A stretch of DNA of 9,614 bases from an uncultured Spartobacteria bacterium (GCA_903919105.1 CAIXGT010000056.1:1-9614); one strand, 5' to 3'; positions 1-7,493 are shown, counted from the stretch's first letter. Made by a program: numbers and translations. The notes: generated by a model from the sequence alone, not told the origin.

Positions 1-1245
1 CGTGTTGCCGCTCGTTACAATGCTCAGGACTATCTCGTCTCGCAAGGGGTCGAGTTTCCTACTGGTTCGAGTGCCAACTACCTCCCCTCAGGCAGTAAGC
101 TCGTAGTGCGTAACACACGGGATAATATCGATCAGATCGATGCCCTTGTGGATGCGGCCATGGGAGTTGCTCCGTCTCAGGTTGATATCCAGACGAAATT
201 CATAGAAATCAATCAGAATAACATTCAGGAGCTGGGATTCGACTGGTTGCTGGGACCCTTCAGCATCGGAGGTAGCGGGGTCTATGGAAGCGGCGGTGGT
301 GGATCCAACTCTCTGAATAGTGCAAATTATCCCTTCAATTCAGCAGGCATGAATACCGTGGGCAGTCTCCGGAGTGGTGATCGAGCCATCAGCCAAAATT
401 CCATCGGCGCACTTCTAGCTGGCCAGGCAGGCGGCTCCTTAGCACCTGCCCCCGGAGTCTTCAGCGTTGCTGGGGTCTTCACGGATCCCCAATTCCAGAT
501 GGTCATTCATGCCCTGAATCAGAAAAAGGGGGTGGATTTGATGGCCGCCCCCAAAGTCACGACAAAGAGCGGCGTCAAAGCCACAGTCAAGATCGTCAAT
601 GAGTTCATCTATCCGCGCCAGTACGACCCGCCGACTGTACCTCAAAGCACATCCAACTCAGGGATAATACCTCCAACCATTACCCCATCTTTTCCTAGGG
701 ATTTTACCAAGCAGGATCTGGGGGTGGTTTTAGAGGCCAAACCGACCATTGGCCCGGATGGTTACACCATTGATTTGGAATTGAACCCCAGAGTCACGGA
801 CTTTGACGGCTTTATCAATTATGGATCCCCCATTAACGCAGTAGGATATGTCTCACAAGGGGTGAACTATATTCCTATTCTCCAGACCCTCACTACGAAT
901 ACGATCAACCAACCGGTCTTTAGCGTTCGTGAAGTCAATACCTTCGTAACGGTCTGGGATGGTCAGACCGTGGCACTTGGCGGACTTATCCGTGAAGATG
1001 TACAAAAAGTCCAGGACAAGGTGCCGATCCTGGGGGACATTCCGATGGCTGGACGCCTCTTCCGCTCCGATGCAGACCAAAAAATCAAAAAGAACTTGGT
1101 CATCTTTGTCACGCCCCGAATCCTCGATGCCGAAGGCCAGCCGCGTCGCGGCGACACTGAGGAATCAGAGATCGTAACACCCCTTGGACTACCTCAAGAC
1201 TTGCCCCAGCCATCCATAAACTCGACCGCTGTAAGAGGAAAATAA
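1..1245 (+). CDS. Secretin family protein (type II secretion / type IV pilus GspD-PilQ superfamily), 5'-truncated by the window edge
   Basis: The reading frame is open from base 1 to a TAA at 1243-1245, giving 414 residues of a longer protein. The GTG at 106 is internal: the 35 codons before it continue a periplasmic N-domain ending in KLVVRNTRDNID, typical of secretins. The secretin barrel follows from about residue 60, with GFDWLLG (79-85), a Gly/Ser-rich loop (87-103), QKKGVDLMAAPKVTTKSG (174-191) and the hallmark VPILGDIPMAGRLFRS (341-356). It ends with LVIFVTPRIL (366-375) and a short hydrophilic tail. Secretins form multimeric outer-membrane channels through which pili or secreted proteins pass. 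The signal peptide and first N-domains lie outside the window. The QKKGVDLMAAPKV and EFIYP segments resemble secretins I associate with Verrucomicrobiota, often found beside pilus assembly genes. Whether it serves a pilus or a secretion system cannot be decided here. No lipobox or pilotin gene is visible. Confidence 0.93.
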   Translation, partial: RVAARYNAQDYLVSQGVEFPTGSSANYLPSGSKLVVRNTRDNIDQIDALVDAAMGVAPSQVDIQTKFIEINQNNIQELGFDWLLGPFSIGGSGVYGSGGGGSNSLNSANYPFNSAGMNTVGSLRSGDRAISQNSIGALLAGQAGGSLAPAPGVFSVAGVFTDPQFQMVIHALNQKKGVDLMAAPKVTTKSGVKATVKIVNEFIYPRQYDPPTVPQSTSNSGIIPPTITPSFPRDFTKQDLGVVLEAKPTIGPDGYTIDLELNPRVTDFDGFINYGSPINAVGYVSQGVNYIPILQTLTTNTINQPVFSVREVNTFVTVWDGQTVALGGLIREDVQKVQDKVPILGDIPMAGRLFRSDADQKIKKNLVIFVTPRILDAEGQPRRGDTEESEIVTPLGLPQDLPQPSINSTAVRGK

Positions 1246-1256
1246 TCACGAAACAT

Positions 1257-1282
1257 ATCAAGAGAAGGAAGGTTCTCTTGAT
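1257..1282 (+). promoter_or_regulatory. Perfect 10-bp inverted repeat / RNA hairpin between secretin gene and coaE
   Basis: Arms 1257-1266 (ATCAAGAGAA) and 1273-1282 (TTCTCTTGAT) are exact reverse complements with a six-base loop, GGAAGG. The hairpin lies 11 bases after the secretin stop and 16 bases before the coaE ATG. No T-run follows, so it is not a classical intrinsic terminator. It could be a weak terminator, a 3'-end stabiliser for the secretin mRNA, or a structure affecting coaE-rho expression. The loop is purine-rich and SD-like but lies about 26 bases before the ATG, too far to act as an ordinary ribosome binding site. Confidence 0.55.
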
Positions 1283-1298
1283 CTGCTGAAACCATCAG

Positions 1299-1898
1299 AT
1301 GCCGTCAATAGCGATAACGGGCAATATCGGGAGCGGCAAATCCCTTGCCCTAAAATTACTAGCTCAGCTTCTGCCGTCGGCAATCTATAATGCAGATCTC
1401 GAAAATCGCAAACTGCTGGACCATGATGAAGAAGTTCATCAACTTATTCGAGGGGCATTTGGTGACGCCTGTTTTGACGGCACGGGATGTCCAGACAGGA
1501 AACGCCTTTTCGAACTCATCACCTCGGATCTATCGGCCAAAACCTTGCTTGAGGGAATTCTCCATCCGCGATTAGAGAAAGTCTGGAAACCGCTCGCTCT
1601 CGCATCCAAGGGAACAAAAAGTGATTTTTTTATCGCGGAAATCCCCCTTCTTTACGAGAAAGGTTTGGAAGACTTCTTCGATAGGGTCATTCTAGTCGCC
1701 TGTTCCGACTCCCTCAGAAAGGAAAGACTGAGCCTGGAGCGTGACCTCTCACACCAAGCAACCGCAGCCTGGTTAAAAAACCAAACGGATCAGGAACAAA
1801 AAATCACCCTTGTGGATCACCTTCTCTGGAATGACGCCTCGACCTCCACGTTAGAACTCCAGATCCGGCATCTCCTACCACTTTTGAAAAACCTATGA
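1299..1898 (+). CDS. coaE: Dephospho-CoA kinase
   Basis: This cytosolic enzyme catalyses the last step of coenzyme A synthesis, ATP-dependent phosphorylation of the 3'-hydroxyl of dephospho-CoA. At 199 residues it has the normal family length. Visible landmarks are the P-loop GNIGSGKS at residues 8-15 (usually GGIGSGKS), NAD at 31-33 where many CoaE proteins have DAD, LHP at 88-90, and PLLYE at 116-120. The lid region is rich in Arg (140-148), followed by QTDQEQK (162-168), which matches the usual QxxQxxK segment, and VDHLLWND near the end. The ATG at 1299 puts the P-loop at the expected distance from the N-terminus. No Shine-Dalgarno sequence precedes it. The stop codon overlaps the start of rho (ATGA), so the two are probably translated together. 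The replaced first Asp of DAD is a modest oddity; the second, D33, is kept. Confidence 0.93.
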   Translation: MPSIAITGNIGSGKSLALKLLAQLLPSAIYNADLENRKLLDHDEEVHQLIRGAFGDACFDGTGCPDRKRLFELITSDLSAKTLLEGILHPRLEKVWKPLALASKGTKSDFFIAEIPLLYEKGLEDFFDRVILVACSDSLRKERLSLERDLSHQATAAWLKNQTDQEQKITLVDHLLWNDASTSTLELQIRHLLPLLKNL

Positions 1899-3250
1899 AC
1901 TCCGGCCCCATGCCTGATAAAGCCGATACGGAACTCCCATTAACCGATACTCCCAGGCAAAGCTCCTCAAGGGAGGTCCTTCCGGTCCATATCCCTCCTC
2001 CGCTGGATATGGATATGCTTCACGCATCAAGCCATCAGATTCTCCTGGAGATGATAGCTGCGAGAAACCTTCCCCTGCATCGGGATTCCTCAAGGCATCA
2101 TCTGACACTCGATCTGGCGAGGGATCAACTGAAGAGAGGAGGCACTCTCACTGCGGAGGGGATCTTGGAGTTTGCTCCCGATGCGCCGATGATCCGCTGG
2201 CCTCAATTTAATTTTCAATCCACTCCCTGCGATCTCAACCTTCCCATCCCACTACTTCGCCAGTACGAGTTGCGCCCTGGTCTGAGAATCAAGGGAACGG
2301 TCGCGCTACAATCCGAAAGGAAGCTGGCGCTCCACACACTCACGGAAATCGAAGGGATACCGGCGGAGTCTTGGAAAAGCCCAACGGAATTTGACAATCT
2401 CACGGCAATGTTCCCCAACAGGAGGATCTATCTGGAGCAGCCGGGCAAAAACAATCCGACAGCTCGAGCCGTTGATCTGATCGCACCACTGGGAATGGGT
2501 CAGCGTGGATTGATCGTGGCACCACCGCGCGTTGGAAAAACGATGATGCTCAAGAGCCTGGCCCTCGCAATCCGGGCAAATCATCCCGATGTCCATCTTA
2601 TGCTACTCCTGGTGGATGAGCGACCCGAGGAAGTCACCGACCTGCGGAGGGCTCTGGACTGCGATATTTTCAGTTCCACCTTCGATGAACCGACCGCACG
2701 CCATGTGCAGGTTTCAGAGATGGTTTCGGAACGCTCCAAGCGACTTGTGGAACTAAAAAAGGATGTAGTGATCCTTGTGGACAGTATCACTCGCCTTTCG
2801 CGCGGCTATAACAACAACATCCAAGGTAAAGGCCGCACCATGAGCGGAGGCGTGGACTCAGCAGCCTTGGCTCGTCCCAAGAAATTCTTCGGCTCGGCTC
2901 GCAATGTCGAGGAGGGAGGGAGCCTAACCATTCTAGCCACCGCCCTGGTAGAAACGCATAGCCGGATGGATGACTTGATCTTCGAGGAATATAAGGGGAC
3001 GGGAAATATGGAAATCTATCTGGATCGCTCCATCATGGAACAACGCGTCTTCCCGGCCATCCACATCACCAAATCAGGAACCCGTCGCGAGGAACTCCTT
3101 TACCATCCGGACGAGTATGGTCGGATCCTTGAGCTGCGGAAGCAACTCATGGAAATCCCGGCTGCCGAAGCGATGCAACTCCTCTGCCTGAATATGGAAA
3201 CTACCAGGAGTAACGCGGAACTCCTGCTCGGAGGACTGAAGGGGATTTAG
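1895..3250 (+). CDS. rho: Transcription termination factor Rho
   Basis: Rho is a hexameric RNA-dependent ATPase/translocase that ends transcription of untranslated RNA. The 451-residue protein has an acidic, Pro/Ser-rich tail (1-40), a Rho N-terminal helical region (about 43-82), a cold-shock-like RNA-binding domain (about 88-155) and a RecA-type motor (about 175-430). Motor motifs are intact: Walker A APPRVGKT (209-216), [10 protein letters not shown] (241-250), Walker B VVILVD (291-296), Q-loop region (307-332), R-loop KGTGNME (367-373) and the arginine-finger region LDRS (376-379). The cold-shock domain is odd. Where Rho normally reads GYGFLR or similar, this protein reads [11 protein letters not shown], so the aromatic RNP1 contacts are not recognisable. 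The start is the ATG in an ATGA overlap with coaE; an in-frame ATG at 1910 is an alternative. Neither has a clear Shine-Dalgarno sequence. The family call is secure; the altered RNA-binding face is my inference from reading the motif. Confidence 0.97.
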   Translation: MNSGPMPDKADTELPLTDTPRQSSSREVLPVHIPPPLDMDMLHASSHQILLEMIAARNLPLHRDSSRHHLTLDLARDQLKRGGTLTAEGILEFAPDAPMIRWPQFNFQSTPCDLNLPIPLLRQYELRPGLRIKGTVALQSERKLALHTLTEIEGIPAESWKSPTEFDNLTAMFPNRRIYLEQPGKNNPTARAVDLIAPLGMGQRGLIVAPPRVGKTMMLKSLALAIRANHPDVHLMLLLVDERPEEVTDLRRALDCDIFSSTFDEPTARHVQVSEMVSERSKRLVELKKDVVILVDSITRLSRGYNNNIQGKGRTMSGGVDSAALARPKKFFGSARNVEEGGSLTILATALVETHSRMDDLIFEEYKGTGNMEIYLDRSIMEQRVFPAIHITKSGTRREELLYHPDEYGRILELRKQLMEIPAAEAMQLLCLNMETTRSNAELLLGGLKGI

Positions 3251-3370
3251 AAAAATCAGGACCTGCCTCTTGATACAGCACCCAAGTCCACGGGATTCTT
3301 TCCCAATCCCAGAGTCTGAATGCCGAAGCTGGCCACGTCATCCCACGCTTCTAACTCATTCTGACTCGAC
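3251..3370 (+). other. Intergenic gap after rho: C-rich, G-poor, possible rut-like region
   Basis: No gene is visible in these 120 bases. By my count they hold about 41 C and 21 G on the + strand, a C-over-G bias of the kind found at Rho-utilisation sites. A small inverted repeat, GGGATT (3292-3297) with AATCCC (3305-3310) and a 7-base loop, is present but has no T-run, so it is a poor intrinsic terminator. A TTGATA at 3270-3275 resembles a -35 box, but no convincing -10 lies 17 bases downstream. A promoter for the next gene is expected here or further upstream, but I cannot place it. Confidence 0.3.
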
Positions 3371-6001
3371 TTGGAGAACTCTCTCAATAAACATCTCCCG
3401 GTGACTGAGCGTGTAATTGTCCGATCAAAGTTCTTCTTCGAAGGGGAGAAAAAATTCTTTGTTAAAGGAGTCACCTATGCCCCCTTCGCCCCCGATTCTG
3501 AGGGATTCCAGTTTGGCCCGAAAGAGCAGGTGGCCCGTGATCTGGCCGTCATTCGAGAAACTGGTGCCAACCTGATCCGCATCTACACCACTCCGCCGCG
3601 CTGGTTCCTAGATCTCTGCCTAGAGAATGGTCTACGGGTTCTCTTCAGCATCGCCTGGATGGAGCATGTCGAGTTTCTGAATGATCCCAAGGTCAGGACC
3701 TCCGTAGAGAAAGCCGTTCTCGATGCTGTGCGCGAGCACAAGGGCCATCATGCAATCTTCGGTTACCTGCTGGGAAACGAGATCCCCTCCTCCATGGTGC
3801 GCTGGCTAGGAGCAAAGAGGGTAACCGAATTCCTGGAGCATCTGGTCAACATCGCCCGTCGCGAGGATCCCCGGGCACTCTACTCCTATGCAAGCTATCC
3901 TCCCACGGAGTACCTACTTCCGCAAAATGTCGACTTCCTGACATTCAATGTCTACCTGCACCGCAGGGAAGATTTTGAGCGCTATCTGGCCCGCCTTCAG
4001 AATCTGGCCGAGGACAAGCCCCTCATGATGGGTGAGTTCGGTATGGACACGATCCGTCACACCGAAGAGGAACAGGCCGAGATGATCGGTTGGCATCTAG
4101 ATGCTGTCGTGCGAGGAGGCCTTGCAGGAACCATTCTCTACGCCTGGACGGATGAGTGGCATCGGGGCGGAATGGAGATCCTCGATTGGGCCTTCGGTTT
4201 AGTGAAGCGGGACCGCACACCCAAAAAGGCACTTTCGACGGTTAGGGAGTTTTTTGACAATCGCCAATCCATCACGCATCGGGCCCCCCTGCCTCGTGTC
4301 CCCAAAGTCTCAGTGATCGTCTGTAGCTACAATGGGGGCCAGACCTTGGAAGCATGCCTTCGATCCCTCAAAAAGATTGATTATCCCGATTACGAAGTTG
4401 TCGTTGTCGATGACGGTTCAACGGACCACACAAAAGAGATTCTCTCCCATCACCCCTGGGTGCATGCCATTTACCAGACGAATCATGGTCTCAGCGTGGC
4501 GCGTAATGTCGGCGCATCGGCGGCCACTGGCGAGATCATTGCCTATACCGACAGCGACTGCATGGCTGATCCTGACTGGCTCTACTATCTTGTCGGAACC
4601 CTCCTCTCGGGTAACTATGCCGGCGTCGGGGGACCGAATATTTCCCCTCCCGCTCAGAATTGGCATCAGGCATGCGTTGCCGCCGCACCGGGAGGACCGA
4701 GTCATGTTCTTCTCACGGATGTCGTCGCGGAACATATCCCCGGGTGCAACATGGCCTTTTACAGGTGGGCCTTTGAAAAGATAGGCGGTTTCGATCCGGA
4801 ATACCGAAAAGCTGGTGACGACGTGGACTTTTGCTGGCGCCTTCAACAGGAGGGAGAGGTGATTGCCTTCAGCCCTTCGGCCATCGTGTGGCACTATCGC
4901 CGCTTCACCCTGAAGGCTTTTCGCAAGCAGCAGGAAGGTTATGGAGAGGCAGAATCCCTCCTTCGCTTTAAGCACCTGGTTTTCTTTGGCCCTACCGGTA
5001 CAGCCAAATGGAAGGGACAAGTCTATGGAGCCCCGCGGTTCACTTGGTTGATTAACCAACCCGTGATTTATCATGGCGTCTTTGGTGAAGGACTCTTTCA
5101 GTGCATCTACCCCACCCCGCAGTCGGAATTGGCCGCTTACTTGAGCAGCATCGAATGGGTGACCCTTACCGCTTTTCTCTTTCTGCTGGCCATCCCTTTC
5201 CCAGTCCTGCGAATCGTTGCCTACCTGATGTTCGGTGGCACCTTCCTAGTCGCTCTTTCCTACATGATTCATGCCAAGCTGGAGCCACGCTTCGATACGA
5301 TCAGGGCACGTTTGCTAGTGGCATTTCTTGCCCTCGCCCAGCCTCTTGTGAGGGGATGGGCCCGATACTTCACCTGGCTTAAGTTCAAGCGCACACCGGA
5401 ATCCGTCATAGCTGCCAAAGAAAAAGACTTCAAACCCAGCAAAATCCGTGGGCTCTCGAGGCTTGTTTTGTGGAATGAGGAGGGAAAGGGGCGCGAACTT
5501 CTGATCACGTCGGTCATCGAGGCTTTGGAAAATGAAGGCTGGAGCTACTCTACCGATACGGGCTGGAAAGATTGGGATGTCCAGATTTATGGAAGTTTCT
5601 GGTGGGGAGTCACCATGCGAAGCGTTACGGAGTACCATGGAGGCCCAAAATGCCTGACTCGTGTCGGCCTTGCCACTCGGATGGTAGCAACCACTTTCCT
5701 GGCAAATTTCCTAATGATCAGCTTACTGATCTATCTAGCAGCCACCGGATACTCCATGCTTCTTCCCCTAGGCCTGTATGCGGCGGCCATGTTTGTCATT
5801 TGGACTCGAGGGTATCGTTTAAAGAAACGGGTTGCTGAACTGGTGGAGGCAAGCAGCCAGCGAATCGGACTCAAGAGGGTCGACCCGCGGGGAAAAAACA
5901 TCCACGACAAGGAGGTCATTGAGGAGAACGAGGAATTACCAGCAGAAAGCCAGATTTCTCCTCAGTTCCCCTCGGAGGTCTCCCCTCAAAGCGGCAGTTG
6001 A
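3371..6001 (+). CDS. Membrane-bound bifunctional protein: GH-A clan glycoside hydrolase domain fused to family 2 glycosyltransferase
   Basis: The 876-residue protein has four parts. Residues 20-300 form a TIM-barrel hydrolase domain resembling the GH2 catalytic barrel: FFVKGVTYAPFAPD, then GNE with E137 as likely acid/base, and MMGEFG with E222 as likely nucleophile. Residues 311-540 are a GT-A family 2 glycosyltransferase: PKVSVIVCSYNGG, DDGS (347-350), DSD (394-396) and GDDVDFCWR (482-490). I see no QxxRW motif of processive synthases. Hydrophobic segments lie at about 595-632, 645-663, 771-790 and 795-812. Between them is a Trp-rich soluble stretch (about 690-768) that I do not recognise, and the tail (820-876) is charged. 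No signal peptide is present. A role in building a surface glycan or exopolysaccharide is inferred; donor and acceptor are unknown. The start is uncertain: an in-frame TGA at 3362 leaves TTG at 3371 or GTG at 3401, neither with a Shine-Dalgarno sequence. Confidence 0.88.
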   Translation: MENSLNKHLPVTERVIVRSKFFFEGEKKFFVKGVTYAPFAPDSEGFQFGPKEQVARDLAVIRETGANLIRIYTTPPRWFLDLCLENGLRVLFSIAWMEHVEFLNDPKVRTSVEKAVLDAVREHKGHHAIFGYLLGNEIPSSMVRWLGAKRVTEFLEHLVNIARREDPRALYSYASYPPTEYLLPQNVDFLTFNVYLHRREDFERYLARLQNLAEDKPLMMGEFGMDTIRHTEEEQAEMIGWHLDAVVRGGLAGTILYAWTDEWHRGGMEILDWAFGLVKRDRTPKKALSTVREFFDNRQSITHRAPLPRVPKVSVIVCSYNGGQTLEACLRSLKKIDYPDYEVVVVDDGSTDHTKEILSHHPWVHAIYQTNHGLSVARNVGASAATGEIIAYTDSDCMADPDWLYYLVGTLLSGNYAGVGGPNISPPAQNWHQACVAAAPGGPSHVLLTDVVAEHIPGCNMAFYRWAFEKIGGFDPEYRKAGDDVDFCWRLQQEGEVIAFSPSAIVWHYRRFTLKAFRKQQEGYGEAESLLRFKHLVFFGPTGTAKWKGQVYGAPRFTWLINQPVIYHGVFGEGLFQCIYPTPQSELAAYLSSIEWVTLTAFLFLLAIPFPVLRIVAYLMFGGTFLVALSYMIHAKLEPRFDTIRARLLVAFLALAQPLVRGWARYFTWLKFKRTPESVIAAKEKDFKPSKIRGLSRLVLWNEEGKGRELLITSVIEALENEGWSYSTDTGWKDWDVQIYGSFWWGVTMRSVTEYHGGPKCLTRVGLATRMVATTFLANFLMISLLIYLAATGYSMLLPLGLYAAAMFVIWTRGYRLKKRVAELVEASSQRIGLKRVDPRGKNIHDKEVIEENEELPAESQISPQFPSEVSPQSGS

Positions 6002-6064
6002 AAGTGTTAAATGGTAGCTAGTGACTATCGTATTTAGTCAAGGTTCCGCTTTAATTTAACACTT
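6002..6064 (+). promoter_or_regulatory. Nested inverted repeat in the gap before miaB
   Basis: Starting directly after the stop codon of the preceding gene, AAGTGTTAAAT (6002-6012) is the exact reverse complement of ATTTAACACTT (6054-6064). Inside it a second stem, TGACTA (6022-6027) with TAGTCA (6035-6040), closes a 7-base loop. A TTTTT tract follows at 6075-6079. As RNA this could be an AU-rich terminator for the upstream gene, though the T-tract starts 10 bases past the stem and the stem is weak. As DNA the arms could be separate half-sites of an operator controlling miaB-rex-ogg. An 88-base gap is also where the operon's promoter should lie, but I cannot assign -35 and -10 boxes. Confidence 0.5.
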
Positions 6065-6089
6065 CACTCTTAACTTTTTCACTAGTCCC

Positions 6090-7493
6090 ATGCCCAGCGT
6101 CTTCATCAAGACCTACGGTTGCCAAATGAACGAACGTGACTCCGAGCAGGTGGCGCGTGACCTTCAGGATCGCGGCCACACACTTGTCTCTCACGAGAGG
6201 GATGCCGACGTGATCCTGCTCAACACGTGTAGTGTCCGAGAGATGGCGGAACAAAAGGCCATTGGTAAGATGGGCATGCTTCGGAAGCTCCGCAGGGAGA
6301 AACCAAAACTCGTTTTGGGATACATGGGATGTATGGCTCAACGACTGGGTCAAGACCTCCAGAAAAGCTCCCCGCATGTCGATCTCGTGATCGGCACCCA
6401 GAAATTCCATCGTGTTGCGGACTATGTGGAGGAGGCATTAAAAAAACGTGATGAGGCTTTCATTGAGGAAGATGTAAGGGATCTCGGCACGTCCATCCAA
6501 CCAATCATCGACACCGCGATTGAAGAGGGTTCCCAGAACTCTATTCGGGATCACCTCCCGGAGAAAAAGAAAGAAGCCACCGCCTTCATCTCCATCATGC
6601 AGGGATGCAACATGCACTGCACCTTTTGCATTGTCCCCACAACACGGGGTGAGGAACGAGGCAGGCCGATCGGCGAGATTGTTGAGGAGGCACGCAATCT
6701 TGTGGAGAGAGGGATCCGTGAAGTGACCCTGCTCGGACAGATCGTGAATCTCTACGGCCGGCACGAGTTTCCCAAGATAGAGGAAAAGAGCCCTTTTGTG
6801 CAGCTCATCGAGGCTCTCCACGAGGTCGATGGACTCGATCGTATCCGCTTCACCTCACCCCATCCAATGGGTTTCCGTAAGGACCTTGTGGAATGCTTCG
6901 GCCGACTTCCGAAGCTCATGGAACATGTCCATCTCCCCCTTCAGTCAGGGTCCGACAAGATCCTGAAGGCCATGCACCGTCCCTATACGGCGGCATCGTA
7001 CCGGAAGCTCGTCGCCGACCTGCGAGCAAGCCGTCCTGGCATCGCGGTCACTACAGACATTATCGTCGGCTTCCCGGGAGAGACCGAGAGTGATTATAAA
7101 GCGTCCCGGGATCTGGCTGAGGAACTGGAATTCGACGGGGCTTTTATTTTCCGTTACTCTAGGCGCGGGGACACCCCGGCAGCGCTGATGGAGGAACAGC
7201 TAAGCGAGGATGAGAAAGAGGAGCGCAACCAGGATCTTCTCTCCGTAGTGAATGCTTCAGCTTCCAAAAAGCTCGAAGCTTGCATTGGCACTCGTCAGGA
7301 AATCCTCTGCGAGGGCCCCAGCCGTAATGATCCAGAGCGCCTTGCCGGTCGCACGAGAACCAATAAGATCGTCATCTTTGAAGGCGGAAGCCGTTTTCAC
7401 GGGGAAATCTTCGATGTTTCCGTGATCTCAGCCAGCAGCTCAACCCTCTACGGCAACCCGGCCATTCACGACGGAATCTCCCTTCCTTCATGA
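6090..7493 (+). CDS. miaB: tRNA-2-methylthio-N6-dimethylallyladenosine synthase (radical-SAM methylthiotransferase)
   Basis: MiaB adds a methylthio group to i6A37 in tRNAs that read codons starting with U, using two [4Fe-4S] clusters and SAM. The 467-residue protein shows all three domains. The N-terminal MTTase domain begins KTYGCQMNERDSE with cluster cysteines C11, C47 and C81. The radical-SAM core carries CNMHCTFC (C173, C177, C180), and also SPHP and HLPLQSGSDKILKAM. The C-terminal TRAM domain includes AGRTRTNKIVIF. The C47 context NTCSVRE and the QMNE/QSGS motifs favour MiaB over RimO or MtaB. There are two oddities. About 20 extra residues lie between the first and second domains (around 118-162). 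The usual GQNVN motif reads GQIVN at 216-220. No Shine-Dalgarno sequence precedes the ATG; the leader is pyrimidine-rich. The stop overlaps the rex start by ATGA. Confidence 0.96.
   Translation: MPSVFIKTYGCQMNERDSEQVARDLQDRGHTLVSHERDADVILLNTCSVREMAEQKAIGKMGMLRKLRREKPKLVLGYMGCMAQRLGQDLQKSSPHVDLVIGTQKFHRVADYVEEALKKRDEAFIEEDVRDLGTSIQPIIDTAIEEGSQNSIRDHLPEKKKEATAFISIMQGCNMHCTFCIVPTTRGEERGRPIGEIVEEARNLVERGIREVTLLGQIVNLYGRHEFPKIEEKSPFVQLIEALHEVDGLDRIRFTSPHPMGFRKDLVECFGRLPKLMEHVHLPLQSGSDKILKAMHRPYTAASYRKLVADLRASRPGIAVTTDIIVGFPGETESDYKASRDLAEELEFDGAFIFRYSRRGDTPAALMEEQLSEDEKEERNQDLLSVVNASASKKLEACIGTRQEILCEGPSRNDPERLAGRTRTNKIVIFEGGSRFHGEIFDVSVISASSSTLYGNPAIHDGISLPS

Noticed and set aside
106..108. GTG at 106 as the start of the secretin gene
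   Set aside because: The frame is open back to base 1 and the upstream residues continue a conserved periplasmic domain, so the gene is cut by the window rather than starting here.
262..306. Gly/Ser-rich stretch in the secretin as a repeat or insertion
   Set aside because: Gly-rich loops are common inside secretin barrels, and the codons show no tandem DNA repeat.
3270..3299. Possible sigma-70 promoter (TTGATA with a weak GATTCT) before the GH-GT2 gene
   Set aside because: The -10 match is poor and overlaps a small inverted repeat; one good hexamer is expected by chance.
3292..3310. GGGATT/AATCCC hairpin as an intrinsic terminator of rho
   Set aside because: The stem is only 6 bp and is followed by AGAGTCTG rather than a T-run.
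4332..4784. 150-codon open frame on the + strand in another frame of the GH-GT2 gene
   Set aside because: It overlaps the DDGS and DSD motifs of the real frame; its Arg/Thr/Pro-rich translation is typical of a frame shadow.
4418..5074. 218-codon open frame on the minus strand inside the GH-GT2 gene
   Set aside because: It lies antisense to the well-supported glycosyltransferase domain, its translation resembles no family, and it has no intergenic space or start signal of its own.
6051..6410. 119-codon minus-strand frame covering the miaB start and the gap before it
   Set aside because: It is antisense to the conserved MiaB N-terminus and no family features are visible.
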